Assembly: GCA_012727415.1 (NCBI GenBank)
Contig: JAAYHI010000143.1
Span: 1-12,509, forward strand
DNA: 12,509 nt
Origin: Bacillota bacterium
Lineage (GTDB): Bacteria; Bacillota; Proteinivoracia; UBA4975
Direction of reading: 5' to 3'
Shown: piece by piece, positions 5,723 through 11,905 of the stretch
How positions within the stretch are numbered: the first letter of the stretch is position 1
Layout: each line of letters starts with the position of its first letter
Program-made: the position numbers and the translations under genes
The notes under the pieces: generated by a model
The model's input: the letters and a program-made list of their open reading frames with translations, nothing else
Databases searched by the model: none
What the model was told of the DNA's origin: nothing

Positions 5723-5746
5723 CAAAAAAAAACCGGCAGCGCCGGT
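5723..5746 (-). terminator. intrinsic terminator of the membrane-anchored protein gene
   Basis: On the minus strand ACCGGC (5746-5741) pairs with GCCGGT (5737-5732) around a 3-base loop and runs into nine T residues (5732-5724). The stem overlaps the TGA stop codon of the gene. Textbook Rho-independent form. Confidence 0.9.
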
Positions 5747-6201
5747 CAAGATCCCTCTCCTTGCTGGACAGGCCATGGGGCCTGCGGCAGCCTCTGCAAT
5801 AAATGTCGGGCCTGAACCAGAGCTTGTTGTACAGGCATAGTGCGCAGGTCCAGGACGACAATCCCGGGGCCGCAATCCCCCAAAGCCTCTCCCAACTGAC
5901 TGAGGGGTACTTCCCGCAGGAAGATATTATACTCCCGGGCCAGCCCCCGCAAAATCGCCACAGTCTGATCACGGGATCCTAGGTCAAACACCGCCATCAT
6001 CCCCGGGGGGGACAAATTCCGAAACTGACAGTCCAAGGCCAGTTGCCGGAATAAGCCTTCGACAATTTCCTCATTGTCCTGGACCAAAAACAGCAAGTTA
6101 ATTTCAGGGCCCTTGCCCTGAAAAGGAAACAACCACCGCCAGATTGCTGTGGCAAGATACCCCATGCCCACCAGGGCAAATACCCAAAGCAAAACATCCA
6201 T
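5746..6201 (-). CDS. membrane-anchored protein with degenerate glycosyltransferase-2-like domain
   Basis: A 151-residue protein of unknown function. Residues 3-25 form one strongly hydrophobic N-terminal helix (LLWVFALVGMGYLATAIWRWLF), probably anchoring it with the rest in the cytoplasm. The soluble part has INLLFLVQDNEEIVEGLFRQL (34-54) and VFDLGSRDQTVAILRGLARE (71-90), which resemble the start of family-2 glycosyltransferases (the strand with NEE and the DDGSxDxT motif), but the acidic pair is reduced to FDLGS and the domain stops early, so catalysis is doubtful. The start at 6201 follows a GGGGGTGA site; in-frame extension upstream runs into metK. A possible promoter lies at 6250-6222 and a strong terminator follows, so it may be its own unit downstream of metK. 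Confidence 0.75.
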   Translation of the reverse strand: MDVLLWVFALVGMGYLATAIWRWLFPFQGKGPEINLLFLVQDNEEIVEGLFRQLALDCQFRNLSPPGMMAVFDLGSRDQTVAILRGLAREYNIFLREVPLSQLGEALGDCGPGIVVLDLRTMPVQQALVQARHLLQRLPQAPWPVQQGEGS

Positions 6202-6221
6202 GCCCTCACCCCCGCACTCTA

Positions 6222-6250
6222 TATATATGCGGAGAAGGACAGAAAGTAAA
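6222..6250 (-). promoter_or_regulatory. possible promoter for the membrane-anchored protein gene
   Basis: Minus strand: TTTACT (6250-6245), 17-base spacer, TATATA (6227-6222), each matching 4 of 6 sigma-A positions. It falls in the 67-base gap after metK, which has no terminator, so read-through from metK is an equally good source of transcript. Confidence 0.4.
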
Positions 6251-6268
6251 CGGGTACTCTGGGTAAGC

Positions 6269-7459
6269 TTACTCCAGCCCCGCCTCCTGCCGCAGGCAGG
6301 CGGCCTTGTCCGTTTTTTCCCAGGGCAGGTCCAAATCCGGCCTGCCCATATGCCCATAGGCCGCCACCTGGCGGTAAATGGGACGGCGCAGGTCGAGATC
6401 CCTGATAATGCCTCCAGTGCTTAAGTCAAAATGATTATTGATAAGCTCAACGATTTTTGCGTTGGGAATTTTGCCGGTGCCAAAGGTCTCGACATTGATG
6501 GCCACCGGCCTGGAAACGCCAATGGCATAAGCCAGCTGCAATTCACACTTGCTGGCAATGCCGGCGGCGACAATATTCTTGGCCACCCAGCGGGCAGCGT
6601 AAGAAGCCGAGCGGTCCACCTTAGTAGGATCCTTGCCGGAAAAGGCGCCCCCTCCGTGGCGGGCAAAACCGCCGTAAGTGTCGACGATGATTTTGCGCCC
6701 CGTAAGGCCGGAATCCCCCTGGGGCCCTCCCACCACAAAGCGGCCGGAGGGATTTATGTAGAACTTGGTCCCGGCATCCAGCAGAAAAGCGGGAATCGCC
6801 TTTTTCACCACTTCTTCCATAATGTCAGCCTCAATGCGCTGGCAGGGAATGTCGGGCTTATGCTGAGCCGAGACCACTACAGCACTGACCCGCAAGGGCT
6901 TGCCCCCGACATATTCCACCGTCACCTGAGTCTTGCCATCGGGACGCAGGTAGGGAATAATGCGCTGGCGCCGAACCTCAGCCAGCCTCCGGGCCAAAGC
7001 ATGAGCCAGATAGATGGGCATGGGCATCAACTCCGGAGTCTCATCACAGGCATAACCAAACATCAGCCCCTGATCTCCCGCCCCCAATTGCTGCTCTTTT
7101 TCCTGAGCACCCCTGACTTCCAGGGCATTATCTACTCCCTGGGCAATGTCGGGAGACTGCTCATCAATGGCAGTCAGCACGGCGCAGGTATCGCCGGCAA
7201 AGCCATACTTGGCCCTGGTATAGCCAATTTCCTTAACCGTCTTGCGGACAAGAGCGGGAATATCCACATAACAGGAGGTGGTAATCTCTCCCGTCACCAA
7301 AACCAGCCCTGTAGTAACTAATGTTTCCGCCGCAACCCTTGCCAGGGGGTCCTTTTCCAGAATAGCGTCGAGAATGGCATCGGAAATCTGGTCAGCTATT
7401 TTATCGGGATGCCCCTCCGTCACTGACTCAGAAGTAAAGAAAAACCTGTCGGCAGTCAA
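6269..7459 (-). CDS. metK: S-adenosylmethionine synthetase
   Basis: Makes S-adenosylmethionine from methionine and ATP in the cytoplasm. The 396-residue length is typical. Visible signatures: SESVTEGHPDKIADQ near the N-terminus (ATP and metal binding), GAGDQGLMFGYA (about 115-126, the family hexapeptide region), and GGGAFSGKDPTKVDRSA (about 255-271, the second family signature with its P-loop). The start is TTG at 7459: GGGAGGTG (7473-7466) lies 6 bases upstream and the conserved TADRFFFTSE follows immediately; no ATG is placed to use this site. A SAM-I riboswitch and a sigma-A promoter precede it, so it is repressed by its own product. The C-terminus (DLDLPWEKTDKA) is normal. Confidence 0.98.
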   Translation of the reverse strand: MTADRFFFTSESVTEGHPDKIADQISDAILDAILEKDPLARVAAETLVTTGLVLVTGEITTSCYVDIPALVRKTVKEIGYTRAKYGFAGDTCAVLTAIDEQSPDIAQGVDNALEVRGAQEKEQQLGAGDQGLMFGYACDETPELMPMPIYLAHALARRLAEVRRQRIIPYLRPDGKTQVTVEYVGGKPLRVSAVVVSAQHKPDIPCQRIEADIMEEVVKKAIPAFLLDAGTKFYINPSGRFVVGGPQGDSGLTGRKIIVDTYGGFARHGGGAFSGKDPTKVDRSASYAARWVAKNIVAAGIASKCELQLAYAIGVSRPVAINVETFGTGKIPNAKIVELINNHFDLSTGGIIRDLDLRRPIYRQVAAYGHMGRPDLDLPWEKTDKAACLRQEAGLE

Positions 7460-7498
7460 TACAAACACCTCCCAGTTATTGTGCACCCCAAGAGAAAT

Positions 7499-7614
7499 AA
7501 AAAACCCCTCCAGTCCAGAAAGGGCTTTACCCCTCATCTGCGGGAATTGGCACCGTGCCGCAGCCGGTTGCCGGGTTTCATCGGGCCCGTCCCTCCACCG
7601 CTCTAGATAAGAGC
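7499..7614 (-). promoter_or_regulatory. SAM-I (S-box) riboswitch with terminator
   Basis: Minus strand. P1: CTCTTATC (7613-7606) pairs with GATGAGGG (7538-7531). Conserved core GATGAAACCCGGCAACC at 7582-7566 and GGTGCCAATTCC at 7554-7543, preceded by GGTGGAGGGAC, are the S-box hallmarks. Downstream, CCCTTT (7524-7519) pairs with GGAGGG (7511-7506) and runs into six T residues (7504-7499), forming the terminator. GAGGGG of the P1 3' strand can instead pair with CCTTTC, giving the antiterminator. High SAM therefore shuts off metK. Confidence 0.97.
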
Positions 7615-7632
7615 ATATATGCAATTGCCATC

Positions 7633-7661
7633 ATTCTATACCGACAACCCCAAAAAGTCAA
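7633..7661 (-). promoter_or_regulatory. sigma-A promoter of the metK riboswitch leader
   Basis: Minus strand: TTGACT (7661-7656, 5 of 6), 17-base spacer, TAGAAT (7638-7633, 5 of 6). Transcription would begin near 7626, about 12 bases before the riboswitch P1 stem. Confidence 0.8.
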
Positions 7662-7691
7662 GGAAGCGCGGGGACGGTTCTGCTGCTTCCT
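7661..7691. repeat. REP-like element with core GGGGACGGTTCTG (copy 1)
   Basis: AGGAAGC (7661-7667) and GCTTCCT (7685-7691) form a perfect 7-bp inverted repeat enclosing GGGGACGGTTCTG (7670-7682). The same 13 bases recur at 11864-11876. I recall very similar GGGGACGGTTCT sequences dispersed in several Bacillota genomes, sometimes near REP-associated tyrosine transposases, but no transposase is present here. It sits between the divergent metK and ROK promoters and touches the metK -35 box. Confidence 0.55.
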
Positions 7692-7712
7692 CCAGGGAAA
7701 GCCCCCCGCATA

Positions 7713-7742
7713 AAAGGATTAAATTCCCCCCGCGGAGAATAA
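7713..7742 (+). promoter_or_regulatory. sigma-H-type promoter of the ROK kinase gene
   Basis: Plus strand: -35 AAAGGATTA (7713-7721), spacer of 12, -10 GGAGAATAA (7734-7742). Every specified position of the sigma-H consensus (RnAGGAwWW, N11-12, RnnGAATww) is met. The transcript would start near 7748, almost at the ribosome binding site GGAGGT (7749-7754), leaving a leader of only about 12-14 bases. Confidence 0.55.
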
Positions 7743-7760
7743 GACAATGGAGGTATGAAC

Positions 7761-8687
7761 ATGCAAACAGCATTAATCGGCATTGATATAGGCGGCACCA
7801 ACATTCAGGGTGTCGCTGTGGTTGACGGCAAGATTAGTGCCCGGGGCAAAATTGCCACCCGTGCCCGGCAGGGTGCCGCAACAGTAATCGCGGATTTGGT
7901 GGAACTTGTCCACAAGCTGGCGGCAGGAAAGAAAATTCAGGCCGTTGGTCTGGGCATCCCGGGCTTGCTGGATGCAGAAAGGGGGATTTGCATTTCTTCC
8001 TGCAACCTGGGCTGGCAGGAAGTCCATATTTCCCGGGAATTATCCCGGAGAATTGACTCCCCCGTGCTGATAGACAATGATGCCCGGGTGGCAGCTCTGG
8101 GAGAATGGTCTCAGGGGCAGGCCCAAAATTGCAGGGATTTTATCTGTCTCACCATTGGCACCGGCATCGGCGCGGGCATTGTCAACGATGGCCACTTGTT
8201 GCGGGGTGCCCGCTGGTCGGCAGGGGAGGCAGGCCATATGATTCTGGACCCCCATGGCCCGGAATGTGCCTGCGGCAACAAAGGCTGCCTGGAGGCCCTG
8301 GCTTCAGGCACTGCCATTGCCCGCCAGGGAAGGGCCGCCGCTGCAGCCAATCCTTCCAGCCTCCTGGCGAAGAGCAACGACATCGATGCTGCAGTGGTCT
8401 TTGCCGCTGCCCAAGCCGGGGACCGGGCCGCCGCTCAAGTCGTCGCCACCGCCATGACCTGGCTGGGACTTGGCGTAGCCAATTTAGTAAACCTCTTTAA
8501 CCCCCGCCTGGTGGTAATCGGCGGCGGGGTTTCCCTGGCCGGGGAGCAGGTGGTGGCTCCTGTACGGGCCCAGGTCCACCGCTATGCCATGAAAGTGCAG
8601 CGGGAAACAGTGACCATCACCACCTCCAGCCTCCGGGACGCTGCCGGGGTGTACGGCGCTCTGGAATTGGCCCGCCGCGGCCTGTAA
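7761..8687 (+). CDS. ROK family sugar kinase (glucokinase-like)
   Basis: ATP-dependent sugar kinase of the ROK family, probably acting on glucose or N-acetylated hexoses in the cytoplasm; the substrate cannot be fixed from sequence. The 308 residues show GIDIGGTN (7-14, ATP binding), GIPGLL (65-70), DNDARVAALGE (105-115, with catalytic Asp107), GTGIGAG (133-139), and the ROK zinc site: His159 in GEAGH with Cys169, Cys171 and Cys176 in CACGNKGC. VVIGGGVS follows near 250. There is no N-terminal helix-turn-helix, so it is a kinase rather than a ROK repressor. Start 7761 is chosen over the ATG at 7755, because GGAGGT ends at 7754 and would leave no spacing for the first ATG. A sigma-H-type promoter precedes it; no strong terminator follows. 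Confidence 0.92.
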   Translation: MQTALIGIDIGGTNIQGVAVVDGKISARGKIATRARQGAATVIADLVELVHKLAAGKKIQAVGLGIPGLLDAERGICISSCNLGWQEVHISRELSRRIDSPVLIDNDARVAALGEWSQGQAQNCRDFICLTIGTGIGAGIVNDGHLLRGARWSAGEAGHMILDPHGPECACGNKGCLEALASGTAIARQGRAAAAANPSSLLAKSNDIDAAVVFAAAQAGDRAAAQVVATAMTWLGLGVANLVNLFNPRLVVIGGGVSLAGEQVVAPVRAQVHRYAMKVQRETVTITTSSLRDAAGVYGALELARRGL

Positions 8688-8711
8688 ATGTGTATTGCCC
8701 CTATGGGTAAA

Positions 8712-8740
8712 TTGTATTACTATTATATAACTGATATACA
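8712..8740 (+). promoter_or_regulatory. possible promoter for the DUF1648 gene
   Basis: TTGTAT (8712-8717), 17-base spacer, TATACA (8735-8740) preceded by TGA, giving an extended -10 (TGATATACA). The -35 is weak. The start would lie about 12 bases before the TTG start codon. The 71-base gap after the ROK gene also contains a weak 6-bp hairpin (TTGCCC/GGGTAA, 8696-8711) without a good T tract. Confidence 0.4.
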
Positions 8741-8758
8741 TTGACAGGAGGGTAACCA

Positions 8759-9223
8759 TTGGATCTGCCTGTAAGCAAGTTCGCTATCATCGTCAACATA
8801 ATCTGCATCCTGTTATTTGCCGGGGTGGCCATTTTCCTGGGCGTCACCTGGCAGGACATCCCTGCTGAAATCCCCGGCCATTACAATGTCCGGGGGGAAA
8901 TTGACCGCTGGACCGGCAAAAACGAGCTGTTAATAATTCCAAGCGTAAGTCTTATCCTGTTTATCGCTATTACTGTCATCGAGCGCTTCCCCCAGATTTG
9001 GAACACCGGCGTCACCGTCACCCAGGAGAATTGGCCCCAGGTTTACCTGGTCATCAGGAATATGCTGGCGGCAATGAAATTGGAGATGGTGGCCATCTTC
9101 GCCTTTCTGACCATTAACACCGCCCTGCAACGTGCATTGCCCCTGTGGTTTCTCCCGGCGATGTTGATAGCAGTATTCGGCTCCTTGATCTACTTCATTG
9201 CCCGCATAATCCTTGCCCGGTAA
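8759..9223 (+). CDS. DUF1648 domain membrane protein
   Basis: A 154-residue integral membrane protein. Four hydrophobic segments are seen at about 8-29, 54-73, 105-121 and 129-150. Between the first two lies the DUF1648 signature: IPAEIPGHYNVRGEIDRW (about 34-51), with the P-x-H-x-N-x-x-G pattern of the family. DUF1648 proteins include the SdpI-type immunity proteins of Bacillus, but this one is shorter than SdpI and lacks its full C-terminal part, so no immunity role is claimed. The start is TTG at 8759, with GGAGGG (8747-8752) 6 bases upstream. A very strong terminator 18 bases after the stop codon closes the unit. Confidence 0.82.
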   Translation: MDLPVSKFAIIVNIICILLFAGVAIFLGVTWQDIPAEIPGHYNVRGEIDRWTGKNELLIIPSVSLILFIAITVIERFPQIWNTGVTVTQENWPQVYLVIRNMLAAMKLEMVAIFAFLTINTALQRALPLWFLPAMLIAVFGSLIYFIARIILAR

Positions 9224-9241
9224 TCCGGCCCTTTTTCGCCC

Positions 9242-9272
9242 ACAGAGTGTGTTCCGGCACACTCTGTTTTTT
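9242..9272 (+). terminator. strong intrinsic terminator after the DUF1648 gene
   Basis: ACAGAGTGTG (9242-9251) pairs perfectly with CACACTCTGT (9258-9267) around a TTCCGG loop and runs into TTTTTT (9267-9272). It lies only 29 bases in front of the ABC transporter start codon at 9302. Confidence 0.95.
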
Positions 9273-9301
9273 CCAGACCTTTGCCCAGGAGGGGAGAGAG
9301 A

Positions 9302-10276
9302 ATGATACATTTAGAGGGCATCAACAAGACCTTCCGGGTTGCCCGCCGCAAGTCCGGGTTCGGCCGCGCCCTGCAAGCTCTTTTTTCCCGGGAATACGAG
9401 TTGATCCACGCTTTACAGGACGTGAGCTTTTCCATTTCCCAGGGAGAAATGGTGGGCTACATCGGTCCCAATGGCGCCGGAAAAAGCACCACCATCAAGA
9501 TTATGTGCGGCATCCTGAGGCCAGACAGCGGCGTATGCAACATCGACGGCCGCACTCCCTGGCAGGACCGCATCGACCATGTGCGCAACATTGGCGTCGT
9601 CTTTGGCCAGCGCAGCCAGCTGTGGTGGGATGTCCCTGTCGGCGACAGCTTCGACCTCATCCGGGATATCTACAAAATAGATGCGCGCCGGTATAAGCGA
9701 AATCTCGAGGAGCTGGTGGCCCTCCTGGATTTGGAGGAGATCCTCAAGACCCCCACCCGCACCCTCAGCCTTGGCCAGCGCATGCGCTGCGAACTTGTCG
9801 CCTCATTGCTTCACAGCCCTAAAATACTGTTTCTGGACGAGCCCACCATCGGCCTCGATGCCGTATCCAAAATTGCAGTGCGCCAGTTTATTAAGGATCT
9901 CAACAGCCGGCGGGGCACCACAGTCATCCTCACCACCCACGACATGCAGGACATCGAAGCCCTGACGGAACGCATTCTCCTCATTGGCAAGGGGAGAATC
10001 CTCATGGACGGCAGCCTGGAAGAATTGAAAAAGCGGTCCTCCTGGCGCAAGACGATAACCTTCGAATACCTGGGCCCGCAGCCGGCCCTGGATGCCGGCA
10101 TGACCCTTAGGGAAGCCCGCCCTGGTCGCATCGTGGTGTACCTGGAGCCGGAAGTGTGCTCAGCAGCGGAAGCCATTGCCCACATCTCCCGCCAGGTGGA
10201 AGTAAAGGATGTCTCCGTTGCCGGAATCAGCGCCGAAGAAATGGTGGCAGGGCTGTACAGGGAGTATGACATATGA
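9302..10276 (+). CDS. ABC-2 type exporter, ATP-binding protein
   Basis: Cytoplasmic ATPase subunit of an ABC exporter. In 324 residues: Walker A GPNGAGKST (55-63), Q-loop FGQRSQLWWD (101-110), signature LSLGQ (155-159), Walker B ILFLDEP (175-181), D-loop GLD (184-186) and H-loop TTHD (His213). About 80 further C-terminal residues form an accessory domain. The FGQRSQLWWDxP version of the Q-loop is typical of the ATPases paired with PF06182-type (DUF990) permeases, often labelled daunorubicin/viologen-type exporters; the substrate is unknown. The ATG at 9302 follows GGAGGGGAGAG. The stop overlaps the next start by 4 bases (ATGA). A strong terminator lies just upstream and no convincing promoter is visible in the 29 bases between. 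Confidence 0.93.
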   Translation: MIHLEGINKTFRVARRKSGFGRALQALFSREYELIHALQDVSFSISQGEMVGYIGPNGAGKSTTIKIMCGILRPDSGVCNIDGRTPWQDRIDHVRNIGVVFGQRSQLWWDVPVGDSFDLIRDIYKIDARRYKRNLEELVALLDLEEILKTPTRTLSLGQRMRCELVASLLHSPKILFLDEPTIGLDAVSKIAVRQFIKDLNSRRGTTVILTTHDMQDIEALTERILLIGKGRILMDGSLEELKKRSSWRKTITFEYLGPQPALDAGMTLREARPGRIVVYLEPEVCSAAEAIAHISRQVEVKDVSVAGISAEEMVAGLYREYDI

Positions 10277-11076
10277 AACCATACCTGGCCATCTTTCGCC
10301 TGCGCTTTATCAACGGCCTTCAGTATCGGAGTGCCGCCCTGGCGGGCATGGCAACCCAATTTGCCTGGGGCTTTATGGAGATCCTGGCCTTCGCCGCCTT
10401 TTATAAGGCAAACCCCGCCGCCTTTCCCATGGAGTTCTCCCATACCGTGTCCTACATCTGGCTGCAGCAGGCCTTTTTGGCCCTCTTTATGGTCTGGTTC
10501 TTTGAAGGGGAAATCTTCGACTCCATCACCACCGGCAACATTGCCTATGAGCTGGCCCGTCCCATTGACCTCTACGGGCGCTGGTTCAGTCAAACCGCTG
10601 CCAATCGGGTTGCCAAGGCGGTCCTGCGCAGCCTGCCCATATTGCTTGTCGCCGCATTGGTGCCCGCGCCATACAGACTCTCCCTGCCGCCCGCAGCAGG
10701 GCAATTCATCCTGTTCTTGATTTCTGTCCTCTTAAGCCTCGGCGTTGTCGTCTCCTTTTCCATGCTCATTTACATAACGACGGTGTATACCCTCTCCGCT
10801 GCGGGAGGGCGCCTTATCGCTGCAGCCCTGGCGGATTTTCTGGCAGGAGCCATCATTCCCCTGCCCTTCTTCCCCCAGCCCTTCCGCGCCATCGCCGAAG
10901 TGCTGCCCTTTGCCGCCATGCAAAACATGCCGCTGCGTATTTACAGCGGCAACATTGCCGGCCGGGCCGCCTTATGGGGAATCGGGATACAGATTTTCTG
11001 GCTGGCGGTATTGACCCTCTTTGGCCGGGTGATGATGAAAAAAGCCTTGGGCAAAGTTGTAGTCCAGGGGGGATAG
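10273..11076 (+). CDS. ABC-2 type exporter permease, PF06182-like (first)
   Basis: A 267-residue integral membrane protein with about six hydrophobic segments (roughly 20-45, 57-77, 113-132, 141-170, 178-200, 232-252). The N-terminal pattern (short basic start, LRFINGLQYRSAALAGMATQ) and the internal FEGEIFDSITTGNIAYELARPID are characteristic of the ABC2_membrane_6 (DUF990) permeases, where the RPID/RPxD stretch lies in a cytoplasmic loop after the second segment. It starts inside the stop codon of the ATPase gene (ATGA), so the two are translationally coupled. It works with the ATPase and the second permease as an exporter; the substrate is unknown. Confidence 0.88.
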   Translation: MKPYLAIFRLRFINGLQYRSAALAGMATQFAWGFMEILAFAAFYKANPAAFPMEFSHTVSYIWLQQAFLALFMVWFFEGEIFDSITTGNIAYELARPIDLYGRWFSQTAANRVAKAVLRSLPILLVAALVPAPYRLSLPPAAGQFILFLISVLLSLGVVVSFSMLIYITTVYTLSAAGGRLIAAALADFLAGAIIPLPFFPQPFRAIAEVLPFAAMQNMPLRIYSGNIAGRAALWGIGIQIFWLAVLTLFGRVMMKKALGKVVVQGG

Positions 11077-11077
11077 C

Positions 11078-11854
11078 ATGAGATTATACCTGAAATTTGT
11101 CGCCATGCACTTACAAAGCCAGATGCAGTACAAGATCTCTTTCTTTCTGCTGGCCCTGGGGCAGTTCCTGGTGTCTTTCACAGCGCTGTTAGGAGTATCC
11201 TTTATGTTTACCCGGTTCAATGCCGTGGACGGCTTTCGCTTTCCGGAGGTGCTGTTGTGTTTAGCCACAGTGCTCATGGCCTTCTCCTTGGCGGAGTTAT
11301 TTGGCCGGGGCTTTGATCATTTTCCCAGGATTATCAGGAGCGGCGAGCTGGACAGGATGCTGGTGCGGCCGCGCCCCCTCGTGCCCCAGGTCCTGGCCTC
11401 CCTGATAGAATTCTCCCGCTTAGGCCGCCTGGTGCAGGCAATACTGGTCTTTTGCTACGCCATCCCCGCCAGCGGCATCCACTGGACCTGGGATAAGGCC
11501 CTCACCCTCTGCCTCATGGTCCTCTGCGGGAGTATCGTCTTCTTCAGCCTGTTTGTCATTTACGCCGCCTTCTCCTTCTTCACCATAGAAGGCCTGGAGT
11601 TTATGAATGTCTTCACCGACGGCGGCCGCGAGTTTGGGCGCTATCCCTATTCGATATATGGCAGGGAAGTGCTGCGCTTCTTTACCTACGTCATCCCCCT
11701 GGCCTTGTTCCAGTATTACCCCTTGCTGTACCTGCTTGGCCGCAGGACCAGCATCCTCTACATGCTGATGCCGCTGCTGGCCCTGCCCTTTGCCATCCCC
11801 GCCTACGCCTTCTGGCGCTATGGCCTCAGCAAGTATAATTCCACCGGCTCATAA
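11078..11854 (+). CDS. ABC-2 type exporter permease, PF06182-like (second)
   Basis: A 258-residue integral membrane protein with about six hydrophobic segments, starting MRLYLKFVAMHLQSQMQYK. It has the pairing partner's version of the conserved loop, IRSGELDRMLVRPRPL (about 87-102), where DUF990-type permeases carry a GxLDxxLxRP pattern. The start codon lies one base after the stop of the first permease (TAGCATG) with GGGGGG upstream. The two permeases are distantly similar and are expected to form the heterodimeric membrane part. It is the last gene of the operon; no clear terminator follows before the converging gene at 11906. Confidence 0.88.
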   Translation: MRLYLKFVAMHLQSQMQYKISFFLLALGQFLVSFTALLGVSFMFTRFNAVDGFRFPEVLLCLATVLMAFSLAELFGRGFDHFPRIIRSGELDRMLVRPRPLVPQVLASLIEFSRLGRLVQAILVFCYAIPASGIHWTWDKALTLCLMVLCGSIVFFSLFVIYAAFSFFTIEGLEFMNVFTDGGREFGRYPYSIYGREVLRFFTYVIPLALFQYYPLLYLLGRRTSILYMLMPLLALPFAIPAYAFWRYGLSKYNSTGS

Positions 11855-11863
11855 TCGGCCACT

Positions 11864-11876
11864 GGGGACGGTTCTG
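11864..11876. repeat. REP-like core GGGGACGGTTCTG (copy 2)
   Basis: Identical over 13 bases, and in the same orientation, to 7670-7682. Here it is flanked by GCCA (11858-11861) and TGGC (about 11879-11882), a short inverted repeat different from that of copy 1. A small hairpin CGCT-CCTT-AGCG follows at 11888-11899. It fills most of the 51-base gap between the converging permease and KOW-protein genes. Confidence 0.5.
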
Positions 11877-11905
11877 AATGGCTGATTCGCTCCTTAGCGG
11901 ATGAT

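Noticed and set aside
6431..7321. 296-codon open frame on the plus strand
   Set aside because: Lies entirely antisense to metK and has no recognisable motif.
8696..8711. Hairpin TTGCCC-CTAT-GGGTAA as a terminator for the ROK gene
   Set aside because: The stem is short with a G-U pair and the following sequence is AT-rich but lacks a T run.
8741..8746. Perfect TTGACA as a -35 box for the DUF1648 gene
   Set aside because: It lies only 13 bases before the start codon, with no room for a -10 box ahead of the gene, and any transcript would begin inside the coding region.
9811..10704. 297-codon open frame on the minus strand
   Set aside because: Antisense across the ATPase and first permease genes of the exporter; no ribosome binding site or family motif.
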